Origin: Bradyrhizobium nivariense
Lineage (GTDB): Bacteria > Pseudomonadota > Alphaproteobacteria > Rhizobiales > Xanthobacteraceae
Assembly (NCBI RefSeq): GCF_029846715.1
Contig: NZ_JARVWW010000019.1
Span: forward strand, 103,828 to 167,827
Direction: 5' to 3'
DNA length: 64,000 nucleotides
Shown: piece by piece, positions 36,038 to 44,900 of the stretch
How positions within the stretch are numbered: position 1 is the stretch's first letter
How the letters are laid out: each line of letters opens with the position of its first letter
Program-made: the position numbers and the translations under genes
The notes under the pieces: model-generated
Databases searched by the model: none
What the model was told of the DNA's origin: nothing
Seen by the model: only the letters and a program-made list of their open reading frames with translations

Positions 36038-36156
36038 GTGGGCCCCGAATGGCTAAGGAAGGATGCGTATCATATAGCGAGGGGCGGCCACCGGAAAAGG
36101 CGCCGCCCCTACAAAAGCAGATATTCCCTCTCGCGGAACGCAGGAGAGAACGGGTG

Positions 36157-37653
36157 TTACGCCGTCTTGATCCAAACGGCCTTCACGTTGAGATATTCCT
36201 CGACGTGCTGCTTGCCGGACTCGCGGCCGTAGCCGCTCATCTTGTAGCCGCCGAAGGGCACCGCCGGGTCCATCGCCTGGTAGCAGTTCACCCACACCGA
36301 GCCGGCGCGCAGGCTCTTCGCAACCGCATGCGCCTTGCTGACGTCGCGCGTCCACAGGCCCGAGCCGAGACCGAACGTGGTGGCGTTGGCACGCTTGACC
36401 AGCCCGTCCATGTCCTTGAACGCGATCGCGGAGATGACCGGACCAAATATTTCCTCCTGCGCGATCCGCATATTGTCCTGGACGCCCGCGAACACCGTCG
36501 GCGAGACGAAGAAGCCCTTTGACAGCGCGCCTTCGGTGACGCGGCCGCCGCCGGCGAGCGCCCGCGCGCCTTCCTTCTGGCCGATGTCGAGATAGCTGGT
36601 GACGCGCTCGAGCTGCTGCTCGGACACCAGCGGTCCGATCTGGGTGTTGGGATCGAGACCGTTGCCCACTTGCAGCTTCTTGCCGAACTCGGCGACGCGG
36701 CCGACGAATTCCTCATAGATCGACTGCTCGACGAATAGCCGCGTGCCGGCGCTACAGATCTGCCCCGAATTGGCGAACACCGCCATGGCGGCGCCCGGCA
36801 CGGCCGCATCGAGATCGGCATCCGCGAACACGATGTCCGGCGACTTGCCGCCGAGCTCGAGCGAGACACGCTTGAGGTTGCCGGCCGAGGCACGGATGAT
36901 CGACTGGCCCGTGACATGCGAGCCGGTGAAGGCAACCTTGTCGACGTCGTGGTGCGAGGCAAGCGCCGCGCCCGCCGTCTCGCCATAGCCGGGAACCACG
37001 TTGATGACGCCGGGCGGCACGCCCGCTTCCATCGCGAGCTCCGCGATGCGCAGCGAAGTCAGCGGCGCTTCTTCGGCGGGCTTGAGCACGACGGTGCAGC
37101 CGGTCGCGATCGCCGGACCGATTTTCCAGATCGTCGCAGTCAGCGGGCCGTTCCAGGGAATGATGGCGCCGACGACGCCGATCGGCTCCTTCAGCGTGTA
37201 GGAGAAGATCTCGCCCGGCAGCGAGTTCTCGATGGTCTCGCCGTGGATCGCGGTGGTCTGGCCGGCATAATAGCGCAGCATGCCGACGGCGCGCAGGCGA
37301 TAGGCGCGGGTGCGGCTGAGCGGCGCGCCCATGTCGAGCGTGTCGAGCTGCGACAATTCGTCGAAATTCTTCTCGACGAGGTCGGCGAGCTTGAGCAGCA
37401 GGTTCTGCCGCTCGAACGGCTTGACCTTGCTCCAGGGCCCTTCGAAGGCGCGGCGAGCGGCAGCGACTGCACGGTCGATATCTTCCTTGTCGCCCTCGGC
37501 AACGGTTGCGAGCAGCTCGCCGGTTGCAGGATTGTGGGTCTCGAAGCGCTTGCCGGAGGCAGCATCGACCCACTTGCCGTCGATCAGCATCTGCTTGTAG
37601 GACCCGTTGGCGAACGGATGGCGCGTGATCGGAATAGCCTGCGACACAGCCAT
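36157..37653 (-). CDS. NAD(P)-dependent aldehyde dehydrogenase
   Basis: A 498-aa class 1/2-like aldehyde dehydrogenase. Seen are the NAD-binding PWNGPLT segment, the general base in LELGGKSPDIVF, the catalytic cysteine in FANSGQICSAGTRLFV and the EEIFGPV motif. ATG at 37653 is preferred (MAVSQAIPITRH; CAGGGAG upstream) over the earlier start at 37671. It oxidises an aldehyde to an acid, perhaps one made by the ThDP decarboxylase at 31.8 kb; that link is inference. Divergent from the SDR gene at 37.8 kb. Confidence 0.93.
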   Translation of the reverse strand: MAVSQAIPITRHPFANGSYKQMLIDGKWVDAASGKRFETHNPATGELLATVAEGDKEDIDRAVAAARRAFEGPWSKVKPFERQNLLLKLADLVEKNFDELSQLDTLDMGAPLSRTRAYRLRAVGMLRYYAGQTTAIHGETIENSLPGEIFSYTLKEPIGVVGAIIPWNGPLTATIWKIGPAIATGCTVVLKPAEEAPLTSLRIAELAMEAGVPPGVINVVPGYGETAGAALASHHDVDKVAFTGSHVTGQSIIRASAGNLKRVSLELGGKSPDIVFADADLDAAVPGAAMAVFANSGQICSAGTRLFVEQSIYEEFVGRVAEFGKKLQVGNGLDPNTQIGPLVSEQQLERVTSYLDIGQKEGARALAGGGRVTEGALSKGFFVSPTVFAGVQDNMRIAQEEIFGPVISAIAFKDMDGLVKRANATTFGLGSGLWTRDVSKAHAVAKSLRAGSVWVNCYQAMDPAVPFGGYKMSGYGRESGKQHVEEYLNVKAVWIKTA

Positions 37654-37835
37654 GGCTGAACTCCCTGTCAAATGATTGATTGCTTCGATCTGGGCGGGAT
37701 CGTTGGGTCGAAGAGAATACAGCCGCGCCGGAGAAGCGTAAAGGCGGCGTGGAACGAAGACCTCCCATGCCGACTTGTGCAGGGTCGCGCGAGCGCCATG
37801 TTATAGCTCGACCGAGCCCCCCCGGAGACGGATCC

Positions 37836-38681
37836 ATGCCGCATCCCGCCATCGTCAAGGACAATGTTGCCGTGATCACCGGTGGCGCGTCCGGCATCGG
37901 ATTCGCCGCCGCAGCAGCGTTCGCGCGCGCCGGCATGAAAGTGTGCATCGCCGATGTGGATCAGATGCGGCTGGCGGAAGCCGCAACAAAACTCTCATCC
38001 GTCACTTCTGCCACACATGTGATGACCTTCGCCGTCGATGTCAGCAAGGCCGAGAGCGTCACGGAACTGGAGCGCGCCGTGCGCGAGCGCCTCGGCGGCA
38101 CCGACATCCTCATGAACAATGCGGGCATCCAGCCGGGCAGCACGCTGTTCGGCGAACCCGACAACTGGCAGCGCGTCATCCGCGTCAACATGTGGGGCAT
38201 CGTCAACGGCTCGCGCATCTTCGCGCCCAACATGATCGCGCGCGGCAGGGCCGGCCTGATCATCAACACTGGTTCGAAGCAGGGCATCACCACGCCGCCC
38301 GGCGATCCCGCCTACAACGTCTCCAAGGCCGGGGTGAAGGCTTTTACGGAAGCGCTCCAGCACGAACTGCGCAACACCGGGGATTGCCGCATCACCGCGC
38401 ATCTGCTGATTCCCGGCTTCGTCTTTACGGGCCTTACCGCGAAGGGCCGCACAGAGAAGCCGGCCGGCGCCTGGACGGCCGAGCAGACCGTGGATTTCAT
38501 GTTGGCTCGGCTGGAGGCCGGTGATTTCTACATCCTGTGCCCGGACAACGACGTGCCGCGCGCACTCGACGAAAAGCGCATGCTGTGGGCCGCCGGCGAT
38601 ATCGTCGAGAACCGCCCGCCGCTGTCACGCTGGCACCCGGATTATGCGGATGCGTTCAAGAGATTTGTGGAGGAGGATTAG
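37836..38681 (+). CDS. Short-chain dehydrogenase/reductase
   Basis: A 281-aa SDR. Rossmann motif TGGASGIG (about 16-23), NNAG, and catalytic YNVSKAG (YxxxK) are present; a serine is in NTGSKQG before it. The long C-terminal extension (DEKRMLWAAGDIVENRPPLS) distinguishes it from basic fabG types. The ATG at 37836 has CGGAGACGG upstream. The substrate is unknown. Followed by a palindromic repeat. Confidence 0.9.
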   Translation: MPHPAIVKDNVAVITGGASGIGFAAAAAFARAGMKVCIADVDQMRLAEAATKLSSVTSATHVMTFAVDVSKAESVTELERAVRERLGGTDILMNNAGIQPGSTLFGEPDNWQRVIRVNMWGIVNGSRIFAPNMIARGRAGLIINTGSKQGITTPPGDPAYNVSKAGVKAFTEALQHELRNTGDCRITAHLLIPGFVFTGLTAKGRTEKPAGAWTAEQTVDFMLARLEAGDFYILCPDNDVPRALDEKRMLWAAGDIVENRPPLSRWHPDYADAFKRFVEED

Positions 38682-38690
38682 ATGCGCTGT

Positions 38691-38800
38691 GAGCCCCTCA
38701 TGGTGAGGAGCGCGGAACACGCGTCTCGAACCATGAGGGCCCGTCTCGGGCCTCGATCCTTCGAGACGCCCGCTTCCAGCGGGCTCCTCAGGATGAGAGG
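38691..38800. repeat. Intergenic palindromic repeat
   Basis: Contains the inverted pair CCCTCATGGT (38695-38704) / ACCATGAGGG (38730-38739) and a second set near CGCCCGCTTCCAGCGGGC. Lies between the ends of two convergent genes and may serve as terminator; its form is that of a dispersed palindromic family. Confidence 0.6.
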
Positions 38801-39007
38801 TTAGAGCGTCTCTTGCTGATGCCCGCAATTCTTGCAGGCGAACTTGACCCGGGCCTGGCCCCTTTCCGCCTGGACCCGGTTCGGCGCGCCGCACTTGCCG
38901 CAGACGGCCTCGATGCGGGTTGAGCCCTGCTTCACGACGACGGTCTTCTTTTCCATCGATTCGCGGATCAGGCGCTCGGCCTCTTCACGCAGGGATTGTT
39001 TCGACAA
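38801..39007 (-). CDS. Small CxxC zinc-ribbon protein
   Basis: A 68-aa protein with two CxxC pairs (VCGKCGAPN and CKNCGHQQ) that should bind one zinc. The N-terminal half is a charged helix (LREEAERLIRESMEKK). TTG at 39007 is chosen because GGAG lies 8 bases before it; the longer frame to 39073 has atypical composition. Nucleic-acid or protein binding is possible; no function is claimed. Confidence 0.7.
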   Translation of the reverse strand: MSKQSLREEAERLIRESMEKKTVVVKQGSTRIEAVCGKCGAPNRVQAERGQARVKFACKNCGHQQETL

Positions 39008-39080
39008 AGCTCGTCTCCGCCTCTGGAAAGCGCGAGAGCCATATCGCACCTGCGTCGAAATCACAATCCGCAATGCCGGC

Positions 39081-39596
39081 TCAGACCTCGACGATCACAT
39101 AACTGTCCTCGACATGCACCGGATACGTCTCGGCAACATACGGGCCTTTCTGGAGTTCCTCGCCGCGCTCCACTGCGACCGGATAGGACCTTTCCCAGTG
39201 CGGATAGTCCGACGAGAACAAGAGACGGTCGACGCCGACCCTTTCGATCAGCGAACGCAGATGCCGCGCCTCGTCCGGCTCGTCAATCGGCTGCGTCGTG
39301 AACCAGAAATGCTCGCGCACATATTCCGACGGCTTGCGCTTGAGATGCGGCACCTCGCTGCGGAAGCGCTCAAAGTGCTGGTCCATCCGCCACACTGCGG
39401 ACGGGATCCAGCCGAAGCCGCCCTCGATGAAGACGAACTTCAATTTTGGAAAGCGCTCCGGCACGCCCTCGATGACGAGGCTGGCAAGCTGCGCCGCAAT
39501 GGTGTGCGCGTTGGACTGGTGCTCCTCGACATAATAGGACGGCCAGCCGCCACCGGTCGGCGGATGCCCGCGCGATCCGTCATGGCTCGGTTGCAT
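39081..39596 (-). pseudogene. Amidohydrolase remnant fused to a Rieske-protein-like tail
   Basis: About 130 residues match the C-terminal half of amidohydrolase family 2 (COG2159) enzymes: GGGWPSYYVEEHQ, FIEGGFGWIPSAVWRMDQHF, YVREHFWFTTQPIDEP and LLFSSDYPHWE. The N-terminal half, which holds the HxH metal site, is missing. After DYPHWE the sequence switches to a 36-residue tail (RSYPVAVERG ... VHVEDSYVIVEV) that resembles the end of a Rieske [2Fe-2S] protein. The simplest reading is an internal deletion that joined two neighbouring genes. The 5' part (to about 39695) is open but not homologous-looking. Confidence 0.65.
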
Positions 39597-39642
39597 TTCG
39601 CAGGCGCGATATGAGTCTTGCGGGATGCGCTCCGGCGCCGCC

Positions 39643-39667
39643 GCAGCGGAGCGAATTGCTCCGCTGC
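39643..39667 (-). terminator. Strong hairpin downstream of yiaAB-like gene
   Basis: A perfect 10-bp stem GCAGCGGAGC / GCTCCGCTGC with a 5-base loop, 25 bases past the stop of the leftward YiaAB gene. No U-run follows, so it may be a weak terminator or mRNA 3' stabiliser. Confidence 0.5.
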
Positions 39668-39691
39668 TTCCTTGCGTATTGTCTATACCTA

Positions 39692-39967
39692 TCAAGCCGC
39701 CTTGGAGACTTCCATCAGCAGACGTTCCGCCTTGGCATCCTCGATGCGGTTCACCATCCGGCTGCTTTCGTGGTTGTCGCGGACCGTCTTGGTCAGGGTG
39801 ATGCAGGTCTGGATCAGCATCACGACGCCCATCGTGAGATAACCCTTCATCCAGAGGTCGATCGGCAGGAAGAAGATGCCGATGGCGACGAGGAAGGCGG
39901 AGGCTGCGAAGGACGCGTACGTGAAAGTCACCCAGGCGCTGCTGTGGGGCTGGCCGTTCTGGTTCAT
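39692..39967 (-). CDS. YiaA/YiaB family inner membrane protein
   Basis: A 91-aa protein with the two-helix YiaAB domain: W-V-T-F-T-Y-A-S-F-A then a helix to FFLPIDLWMKGYLTMG and a second helix through MLIQTCITLTKTVRDNHE. It is 40 bases downstream of the PspA-like gene on the same strand, with its own AGGAGA 7 bases before the ATG. The pairing with PspA and a divergent TetR regulator suggests an envelope-stress role. Confidence 0.87.
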   Translation of the reverse strand: MNQNGQPHSSAWVTFTYASFAASAFLVAIGIFFLPIDLWMKGYLTMGVVMLIQTCITLTKTVRDNHESSRMVNRIEDAKAERLLMEVSKAA

Positions 39968-40007
39968 GATGGTCTCCTGTTGGTTCGAATGATGATGGGG
40001 TTTGGGA

Positions 40008-40703
40008 TCAGACAGTCGGCATACGCTTGGACTTCAACCGCGCCAGCACGTCGTCCGCGGTCGTCTTGAGCCGGGGGCCAAAGCCCTGCTCGGCGAGTTT
40101 TTCGGCGGTCGCGAGCGGACCGCTGGCCGCATCGAGCTCGACCAGCGCATCGTCGGCAGCCTGGGCTTCCATCTGCCGCTCACGCAGGCGCCTCAAGGTG
40201 CTCTCCGCCTCCGGCAGCGTGGATTCGTAAGGGCGTGCTGCCTCGATGCCGCTGCGACGAAGCGAGCGCACCGCTTCCGAGGCACGGGCAACGCGGCGGC
40301 CGCGGTCGAGCTCGGTGATACGGGCTTGCGCGCTTGCGACGTGCCGCTTGAGCCGGGCGATCTCGGTTGCGAACAAGGCGCGTGCCGTCATCGCCGCATC
40401 GCGATCGGCCTCGAGGCCTGCGATGGCTTCGGCGGCGTCGTTGGCGAGATCCTCGCGGCCGCCGTCGAGCGCCGCAACCGCGCGGGTCTCGAGATCGGCG
40501 ATGCGGGCGACGGTCGCCTCGAGCTTGCGGCCTTCCTGCTGGTCCTGTGCGATCGCCAGCGCCAAGGTCCGTTTGCCGCGGTCGACGGCGGCTGCCGCAT
40601 CGCGCATCTGTTGATCGAGAATCAGAAGCGCCGTCCGGTCTTCCAGCTCCTCGCCCGCGGCGGCCATGCTGCCGCGGAAAAGTGTCACTACAGTCTTGAA
40701 CAT
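40008..40703 (-). CDS. pspA: PspA/IM30 family envelope-stress protein
   Basis: A 231-aa, almost entirely alpha-helical protein of the PspA/IM30 fold, which binds the inner membrane and preserves proton-motive force under stress. Begins MFKTVVTLFRGSMAAAGEELED, the amphipathic first helix, followed by long coiled-coil segments rich in Ala/Glu/Arg. The ATG at 40703 with GGGAGC is preferred. It precedes the YiaAB gene and is divergent from a TetR regulator; one of the three operator-like palindromes lies 17 bases upstream of its start. Confidence 0.85.
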   Translation of the reverse strand: MFKTVVTLFRGSMAAAGEELEDRTALLILDQQMRDAAAAVDRGKRTLALAIAQDQQEGRKLEATVARIADLETRAVAALDGGREDLANDAAEAIAGLEADRDAAMTARALFATEIARLKRHVASAQARITELDRGRRVARASEAVRSLRRSGIEAARPYESTLPEAESTLRRLRERQMEAQAADDALVELDAASGPLATAEKLAEQGFGPRLKTTADDVLARLKSKRMPTV

Positions 40704-40719
40704 TTGAAGCTCCCTGTTA

Positions 40720-40790
40720 TGAGCGTTGCTCACAGATGGTTTGTAGCAGGAAACTTGAACATCGTTCAAGAAATATTTGAGCAACGCTCA
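40720..40790. promoter_or_regulatory. Three TGARC-N3-GYTCA operators between pspA and tetR
   Basis: Three 13-bp palindromes of one design: TGAGCGTTGCTCA (40720-40732), TGAACATCGTTCA (40756-40768; extended to CTTGAACATCGTTCAAG at 40754-40770) and TGAGCAACGCTCA (40778-40790). The outer two are exact reverse complements of each other. Centre spacings are 36 and 22 bases. They fill the gap between the divergent starts, so the TetR protein probably represses both directions. Site pattern seen; binding inferred. Confidence 0.75.
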
Positions 40791-40806
40791 CGATTTTGGT
40801 CGGCAA

Positions 40807-41415
40807 ATGTCTAAAGCCTTGGAACGTCGAGAGAAACTGCGGACCGACCTGATCCTTGCGGCGGAGCGGATGGTCGCCAGCCGCGGATTGCCCGGCCTGA
40901 AAACCCGCGATCTCGCCCGCGAGATCGGCTGCGCCAACGGCGCGGTCTACAATCTCGTGGCCGATGTGGACGAGCTGATCCTGCGCGTCGGCTCGCGCAC
41001 TTTGCTTCGGCTCGACGAGGCCCTGAGCGCAGCGGAAAGCAAGGGCGAGCCGTCACCGCAGGAGACGCTGGTCCGCATCGCCATCGCCTATTGCGATTTC
41101 GCCGCGGAAAATCTCGAACTGTGGCGCGCGCTGTTCGAGCACCGCATGGAAGCTGACAAGACCCTGCCCGAGTGGTCCGTCGAGGACCAGATGCAGTTGT
41201 TTCGCCACATCTACCAGCCGCTGGCTGCGCTGTTTCCAAAACGCAGTCGGGAAGAGCTCGGCATCACCGCGCGCAGCCTGTTCTCGGCGGTGCATGGCAT
41301 GGTGGCGCTAGGGCTGGAGCAGAAGCTGGTTGCCGTACCGCTGCCGGCGCTACGAAAGGAAATCGCGGGCCTGGTGCGCGCGATGATTGACGGACTGATC
41401 GCGCGGGCGGCGTAG
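40807..41415 (+). CDS. TetR family transcriptional regulator
   Basis: A 202-aa TetR/AcrR regulator. N-terminal HTH: REKLRTDLILAAERMVASRG, LKTRDLAREIGCANGAVYN (about residues 30-50). The C-terminal ligand/dimer domain has WRALFEHRM, typical of the TetR_C group that follows cell-envelope genes. ATG at 40807 is used rather than the upstream TTG inside the operator. It is divergent from pspA-yiaAB with three matching palindromes between. Confidence 0.9.
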   Translation: MSKALERREKLRTDLILAAERMVASRGLPGLKTRDLAREIGCANGAVYNLVADVDELILRVGSRTLLRLDEALSAAESKGEPSPQETLVRIAIAYCDFAAENLELWRALFEHRMEADKTLPEWSVEDQMQLFRHIYQPLAALFPKRSREELGITARSLFSAVHGMVALGLEQKLVAVPLPALRKEIAGLVRAMIDGLIARAA

Positions 41416-41528
41416 AAGCCGAGAGAGCCCAGCGAAGCTGTCGGCTGCGTCTGACTAAAATTTCGCCTGTCATATCGCATGCAGCGCGCCTAGCTTCGCG
41501 AGATCATCTTCCCTCTCTGGAGCCTCCC

Positions 41529-42983
41529 ATGCCCCTCCTCATCCGCGGCGGCACCGTCGTCAATCATGATCATTCGCGCCGCGCCGACGTGCTGATCGAC
41601 GGCGAGACCATCGTCGCGGTCGGGCCGTCGCTCGACGCACCGACGGCTAGCGAGATCGTCGACGCCGGCGGCGCTTACATCATCCCGGGCGGGATCGATC
41701 CGCACACCCATCTCGAAATGCCATTCATGGGCACCGTCACCGCCGACGATTTCGAATCGGGAACCAAGGCCGCGCTGGCCGGCGGCACCACCATGGTGGT
41801 GGATTTCTGCCTGCCCGATCCCGGCCAGTCGATGCTCGCGGCCTATCAGGAGTGGCGGCACAAATCCGAGAAGGCGGCAGCCGACTACGGCTTCCACATG
41901 GCGGTAACGTCGTGGTCAAAGCAGATCCATGACGAGATGGAGACCGTGGTCAAAACCTACGGCATCAACACCTTCAAGCACTTCATGGCCTACAAGGGCG
42001 CGCTGATGGTGAACGACGACGAGCTCTACAACTCGTTCGCCCGCTGCGCCCATCTCGGCGCCATGCCGGTGGTGCATGCCGAGAATGGCGACGTCGTCGC
42101 CCTGATGCAGGAGGCGCTGGTCGCGCGCGGCGTCACCGGGCCCGAGGGACACGCTTATTCACGGCCACCGGAGGTCGAGGGCGAAGCCACCAACCGCGCC
42201 ATCATGATCGCGGACATGACGGGGACACCGGTCTACATCGTGCACACGAGCTGCCGCGAAGCGCATGAGGCGATCGCGCGCGCACGTGCGGCGGGAAAGC
42301 GCGTCTATGGCGAGCCGCTGATCCAGCACTTGCTGCTCGACGCCGGTGAATATCAAAACAAGGATTGGGATCATTCCGCGCAACGCGTGATGTCGCCGCC
42401 GTTCCGCGACAGGTCGCATCAGGATAGTCTTTGGGCCGGTCTGCAAGCCGGCTCGCTCCAGGTGGTCGCGACCGACCATTGCGCCTTCACCACCGAGCAG
42501 AAGCGGTTCGGGCGCGGCGATTTCAGGAAGATCCCGAACGGCACCGGCGGCCTCGAAGATCGCCTTGCACTGCTATGGACCGCGGGCGTCGCCACGGGAC
42601 GGCTGACGAAGGAGGAATTCGTCGCGGTGACCTCTGCGAACATCGCCCGCATCCTCAACATCTATCCGCGCAAGGGCGCGGTCGCCGTCGGCTCGGACGC
42701 AGATGTCGTGGTGTGGGATCCCAAGGCGAGCAAGACCATCAGCGCGAAGCGGCAGATGAGCCGGATCGATTACAACGTGTTCGAGGGCTTTTCCTGCACC
42801 GGCGGACCGGCGGCGACGCTGTCGCGCGGCCGCGTCGTCTGGAAGGGCGGCGATCTGCGCGCCGAAGCCGGCGATGGGCACTATGTCGAGCGCCCGGCGT
42901 TCTCGCCGGTGCATGTGGCGAATTCCACGTGGAAGGAGCTGACCGCCCCGCGCGCGGTCGCACGCGGAGCGGTGACGCCGTAG
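41529..42983 (+). CDS. hydA: Dihydropyrimidinase (D-hydantoinase family)
   Basis: A 484-aa cyclic amidohydrolase that opens dihydrouracil or 5-substituted hydantoins. The dizinc site is intact: DPHTHLEMP (HxH), carboxylated lysine in FMAYKGALMVNDDE, VHAENGD, YIVHTSCREAHEA and the catalytic Asp in ATDHCAF. Length matches the family. It is convergent with the SDR gene (8-base gap) and has no other pyrimidine-catabolic gene beside it in the window. Confidence 0.93.
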   Translation: MPLLIRGGTVVNHDHSRRADVLIDGETIVAVGPSLDAPTASEIVDAGGAYIIPGGIDPHTHLEMPFMGTVTADDFESGTKAALAGGTTMVVDFCLPDPGQSMLAAYQEWRHKSEKAAADYGFHMAVTSWSKQIHDEMETVVKTYGINTFKHFMAYKGALMVNDDELYNSFARCAHLGAMPVVHAENGDVVALMQEALVARGVTGPEGHAYSRPPEVEGEATNRAIMIADMTGTPVYIVHTSCREAHEAIARARAAGKRVYGEPLIQHLLLDAGEYQNKDWDHSAQRVMSPPFRDRSHQDSLWAGLQAGSLQVVATDHCAFTTEQKRFGRGDFRKIPNGTGGLEDRLALLWTAGVATGRLTKEEFVAVTSANIARILNIYPRKGAVAVGSDADVVVWDPKASKTISAKRQMSRIDYNVFEGFSCTGGPAATLSRGRVVWKGGDLRAEAGDGHYVERPAFSPVHVANSTWKELTAPRAVARGAVTP

Positions 42984-42991
42984 CCGTTGCC

Positions 42992-43741
42992 TTAGACCTG
43001 TGTGATGCCGCCATCGGCCGCGAGATCGATGCCGGTGCAGTAGCTGCTGTCGTCCGAGGCGAGGAACAGAATGGCGGAGGCCATCTCCTCGGGACGACCG
43101 ATGCGGCCGAGCGGCGTGATCGAGGCAAAGAACGCGCGTGCGCCATCAGCCTCCTCAGGAGTCTTGAACTGACCGTCGATGATCGGCGTGTCGATGGCGC
43201 CCGGCGACAGGGTGTTCACGCGGATGCCGCGATCCTTCAGCTCCATCGCCCAGGTCCGCGAGAACGACCGCAGCGCAGCCTTCGTGGCGGCGTAGGTGCC
43301 ATGCTCGGGCAAGCCCTTCAGATGCAGGCCCGACGACACCAGCACGATCGAGCCACCCTTGCGCATCAACGGCAAGGCCTTCTGTACCGTGAAGTAAGCG
43401 CCGCGTGCATTGACGCCGAAGGTTTTGTCGAAATGCGCCGGCGTGACGTCCACCGTGAGCTTGCGCTCGACGAAAGCGGCGCTGACGATGAGGATGTCGA
43501 GCGCGCTCTTCTCGTCCTTCACCCGGACATAGAGCCGGTCGAGATCGTCGAGATTGGCGACGTCGGCTTGGATCGCGGTGACGTTGCGCCCTATCTCGGT
43601 CTTGGCCTTGTCGAGTTCGCTCTGGCGCCGCCCGACGATGAAGACGTAAGCGCCTTCAGCCACGAACGTCTTGGCGGCCGCGAGGCCGATACCACTGGAG
43701 CCGCCGGTGATGACGGCAATCTTTCCTTCAAGCTTCGACAT
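42992..43741 (-). CDS. Short-chain dehydrogenase/reductase (FabG-like)
   Basis: A 249-aa classical SDR. GGSSGIGLA NAD-binding motif (about 12-20), LVSSGLHLKG serine, YAATKAALRSF catalytic Tyr/Lys, and the PGAIDTPI segment; the usual NNAG is VSAAF here, as in some divergent members. It is divergent from a LysR gene with paired repeats in the 189-base spacer and is probably its target. Confidence 0.9.
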   Translation of the reverse strand: MSKLEGKIAVITGGSSGIGLAAAKTFVAEGAYVFIVGRRQSELDKAKTEIGRNVTAIQADVANLDDLDRLYVRVKDEKSALDILIVSAAFVERKLTVDVTPAHFDKTFGVNARGAYFTVQKALPLMRKGGSIVLVSSGLHLKGLPEHGTYAATKAALRSFSRTWAMELKDRGIRVNTLSPGAIDTPIIDGQFKTPEEADGARAFFASITPLGRIGRPEEMASAILFLASDDSSYCTGIDLAADGGITQV

Positions 43742-43863
43742 GACTCAGTCCTTTGGTTTGGGCATGCGCGCTCGTTCAGCGCTTGCACGCCGCTGATGAA
43801 CTCTGAGAGAGGCAGGCCCGCGCGATCGCGCTGGTCCGGTTCGGATCAGGCCCCCTTGCCCGC

Positions 43864-43934
43864 TTTATCTGGATCATTTGAAAACGAAGGGGTATACCGC
43901 GAATACGGAGAACATTTATCTGGACTTCAAATGA
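43864..43934. promoter_or_regulatory. Paired repeat between SDR and LysR genes
   Basis: TTTATCTGGA occurs at 43864-43873 and 43915-43924 (51-base period), each followed by an arm of an inverted repeat: TCATTTGAA (43874-43882) and TTCAAATGA (43926-43934). The second copy overlaps the LysR start codon at 43931. Likely LysR sites for control of the SDR gene and itself. Confidence 0.55.
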
Positions 43935-44812
43935 GTGACCGATTGCAGGAATTGGCCGTCTTTGTCCGCGCGGCCGAGGGCGGCAGCTTTTCGAAAGCCG
44001 CGCGCGAGCTCGGACTGTCGCAGCCTTCGGTATCGCGCATCATCGGGGAGCTGGAGGCGCGGCTCGGCGTCAAGCTGTTGCTGCGGACCACGCGCAGCAT
44101 CACTGTGACGGACGCCGGTGCGCTGTTCCTGACGCGTGCGCGCGAGGTGCTGGCCGACATCGAGGATGCCGAGGACGCTGCGCGCGGCGTCGATTCCTTG
44201 CGCGGAACTCTCCGCATATCGATGCCGATCGTCTACGGCACCCGAAACATCATTCCGCGCCTGCCGAAATTCCTTAAGCTGCATCCGCTCTTGCGCGTTG
44301 AGCTGTCCGTCGCCGACGAACGGCAAAACCTCGTTGTGGAAGGCACCGATATCGCCATCCGCTTCGGCCCGCTCAACGATTCCGGCTTCGGCGCACGGAA
44401 GCTTGCGACACTGCCGCGCTTTCTCGTCGCGGCGCCATCCTATCTTGCCGAGCGCGGCACGCCGAAGACGCCGGCCGATCTCGCCTCGCATGACTGCATC
44501 TTCGGTCCCGGCCTGTTCGGCCACACCACCTGGTCGTTCACCCGCAACGACGCTGAGATCTCGGTCGATGTCCGCGGCCGCATCACCACCGATTCCGGCC
44601 CCGGCTTGTTCGCGAGTGTGCTGGCGGGGCTCGGCATCGCGATGACGTCGCCGGTGATGGCCGGCCCCGAGATCGAGGCGGGCGCGCTGGTGCCGCTGTT
44701 GAAGAGCTACAAGCTCGCTCCCCTCGATGTGTACGGCGTGTTTCCGGCGGGCCCGCGTCCCTCGAGCAAGGTGCGCGCGCTGGTCGACTTCCTCGCCGAG
44801 GAGCTGAGATAG
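43931..44812 (+). CDS. LysR family transcriptional regulator
   Basis: A 293-aa LysR regulator (CrgA-like): LAVFVRAAEGGSFSKAAREL, HTH LSQPSVSRIIGELEARLG, effector domain LRISMPIVYGTRNIIPRLP. ATG at 43931. Divergent from the SDR gene at 43.0-43.7 kb. The frame upstream is open far back across the dihydropyrimidinase gene's other frame, but the family start is clear. Confidence 0.9.
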   Translation: MSDRLQELAVFVRAAEGGSFSKAARELGLSQPSVSRIIGELEARLGVKLLLRTTRSITVTDAGALFLTRAREVLADIEDAEDAARGVDSLRGTLRISMPIVYGTRNIIPRLPKFLKLHPLLRVELSVADERQNLVVEGTDIAIRFGPLNDSGFGARKLATLPRFLVAAPSYLAERGTPKTPADLASHDCIFGPGLFGHTTWSFTRNDAEISVDVRGRITTDSGPGLFASVLAGLGIAMTSPVMAGPEIEAGALVPLLKSYKLAPLDVYGVFPAGPRPSSKVRALVDFLAEELR

Positions 44813-44900
44813 ACGAGGCGCAGATGCGACGCCATGAAGCGCGGCCGATGGCATGCGCCTTGCCTCTTTATGGTGCAAATCTCTCAAGAGTGGGGCACCA

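Noticed and set aside
42431..43930. Long upstream in-frame extension of the LysR gene at 43.9 kb
   Set aside because: It runs through another frame of the dihydropyrimidinase gene and opposite the SDR gene; the LysR family start is at 43931.
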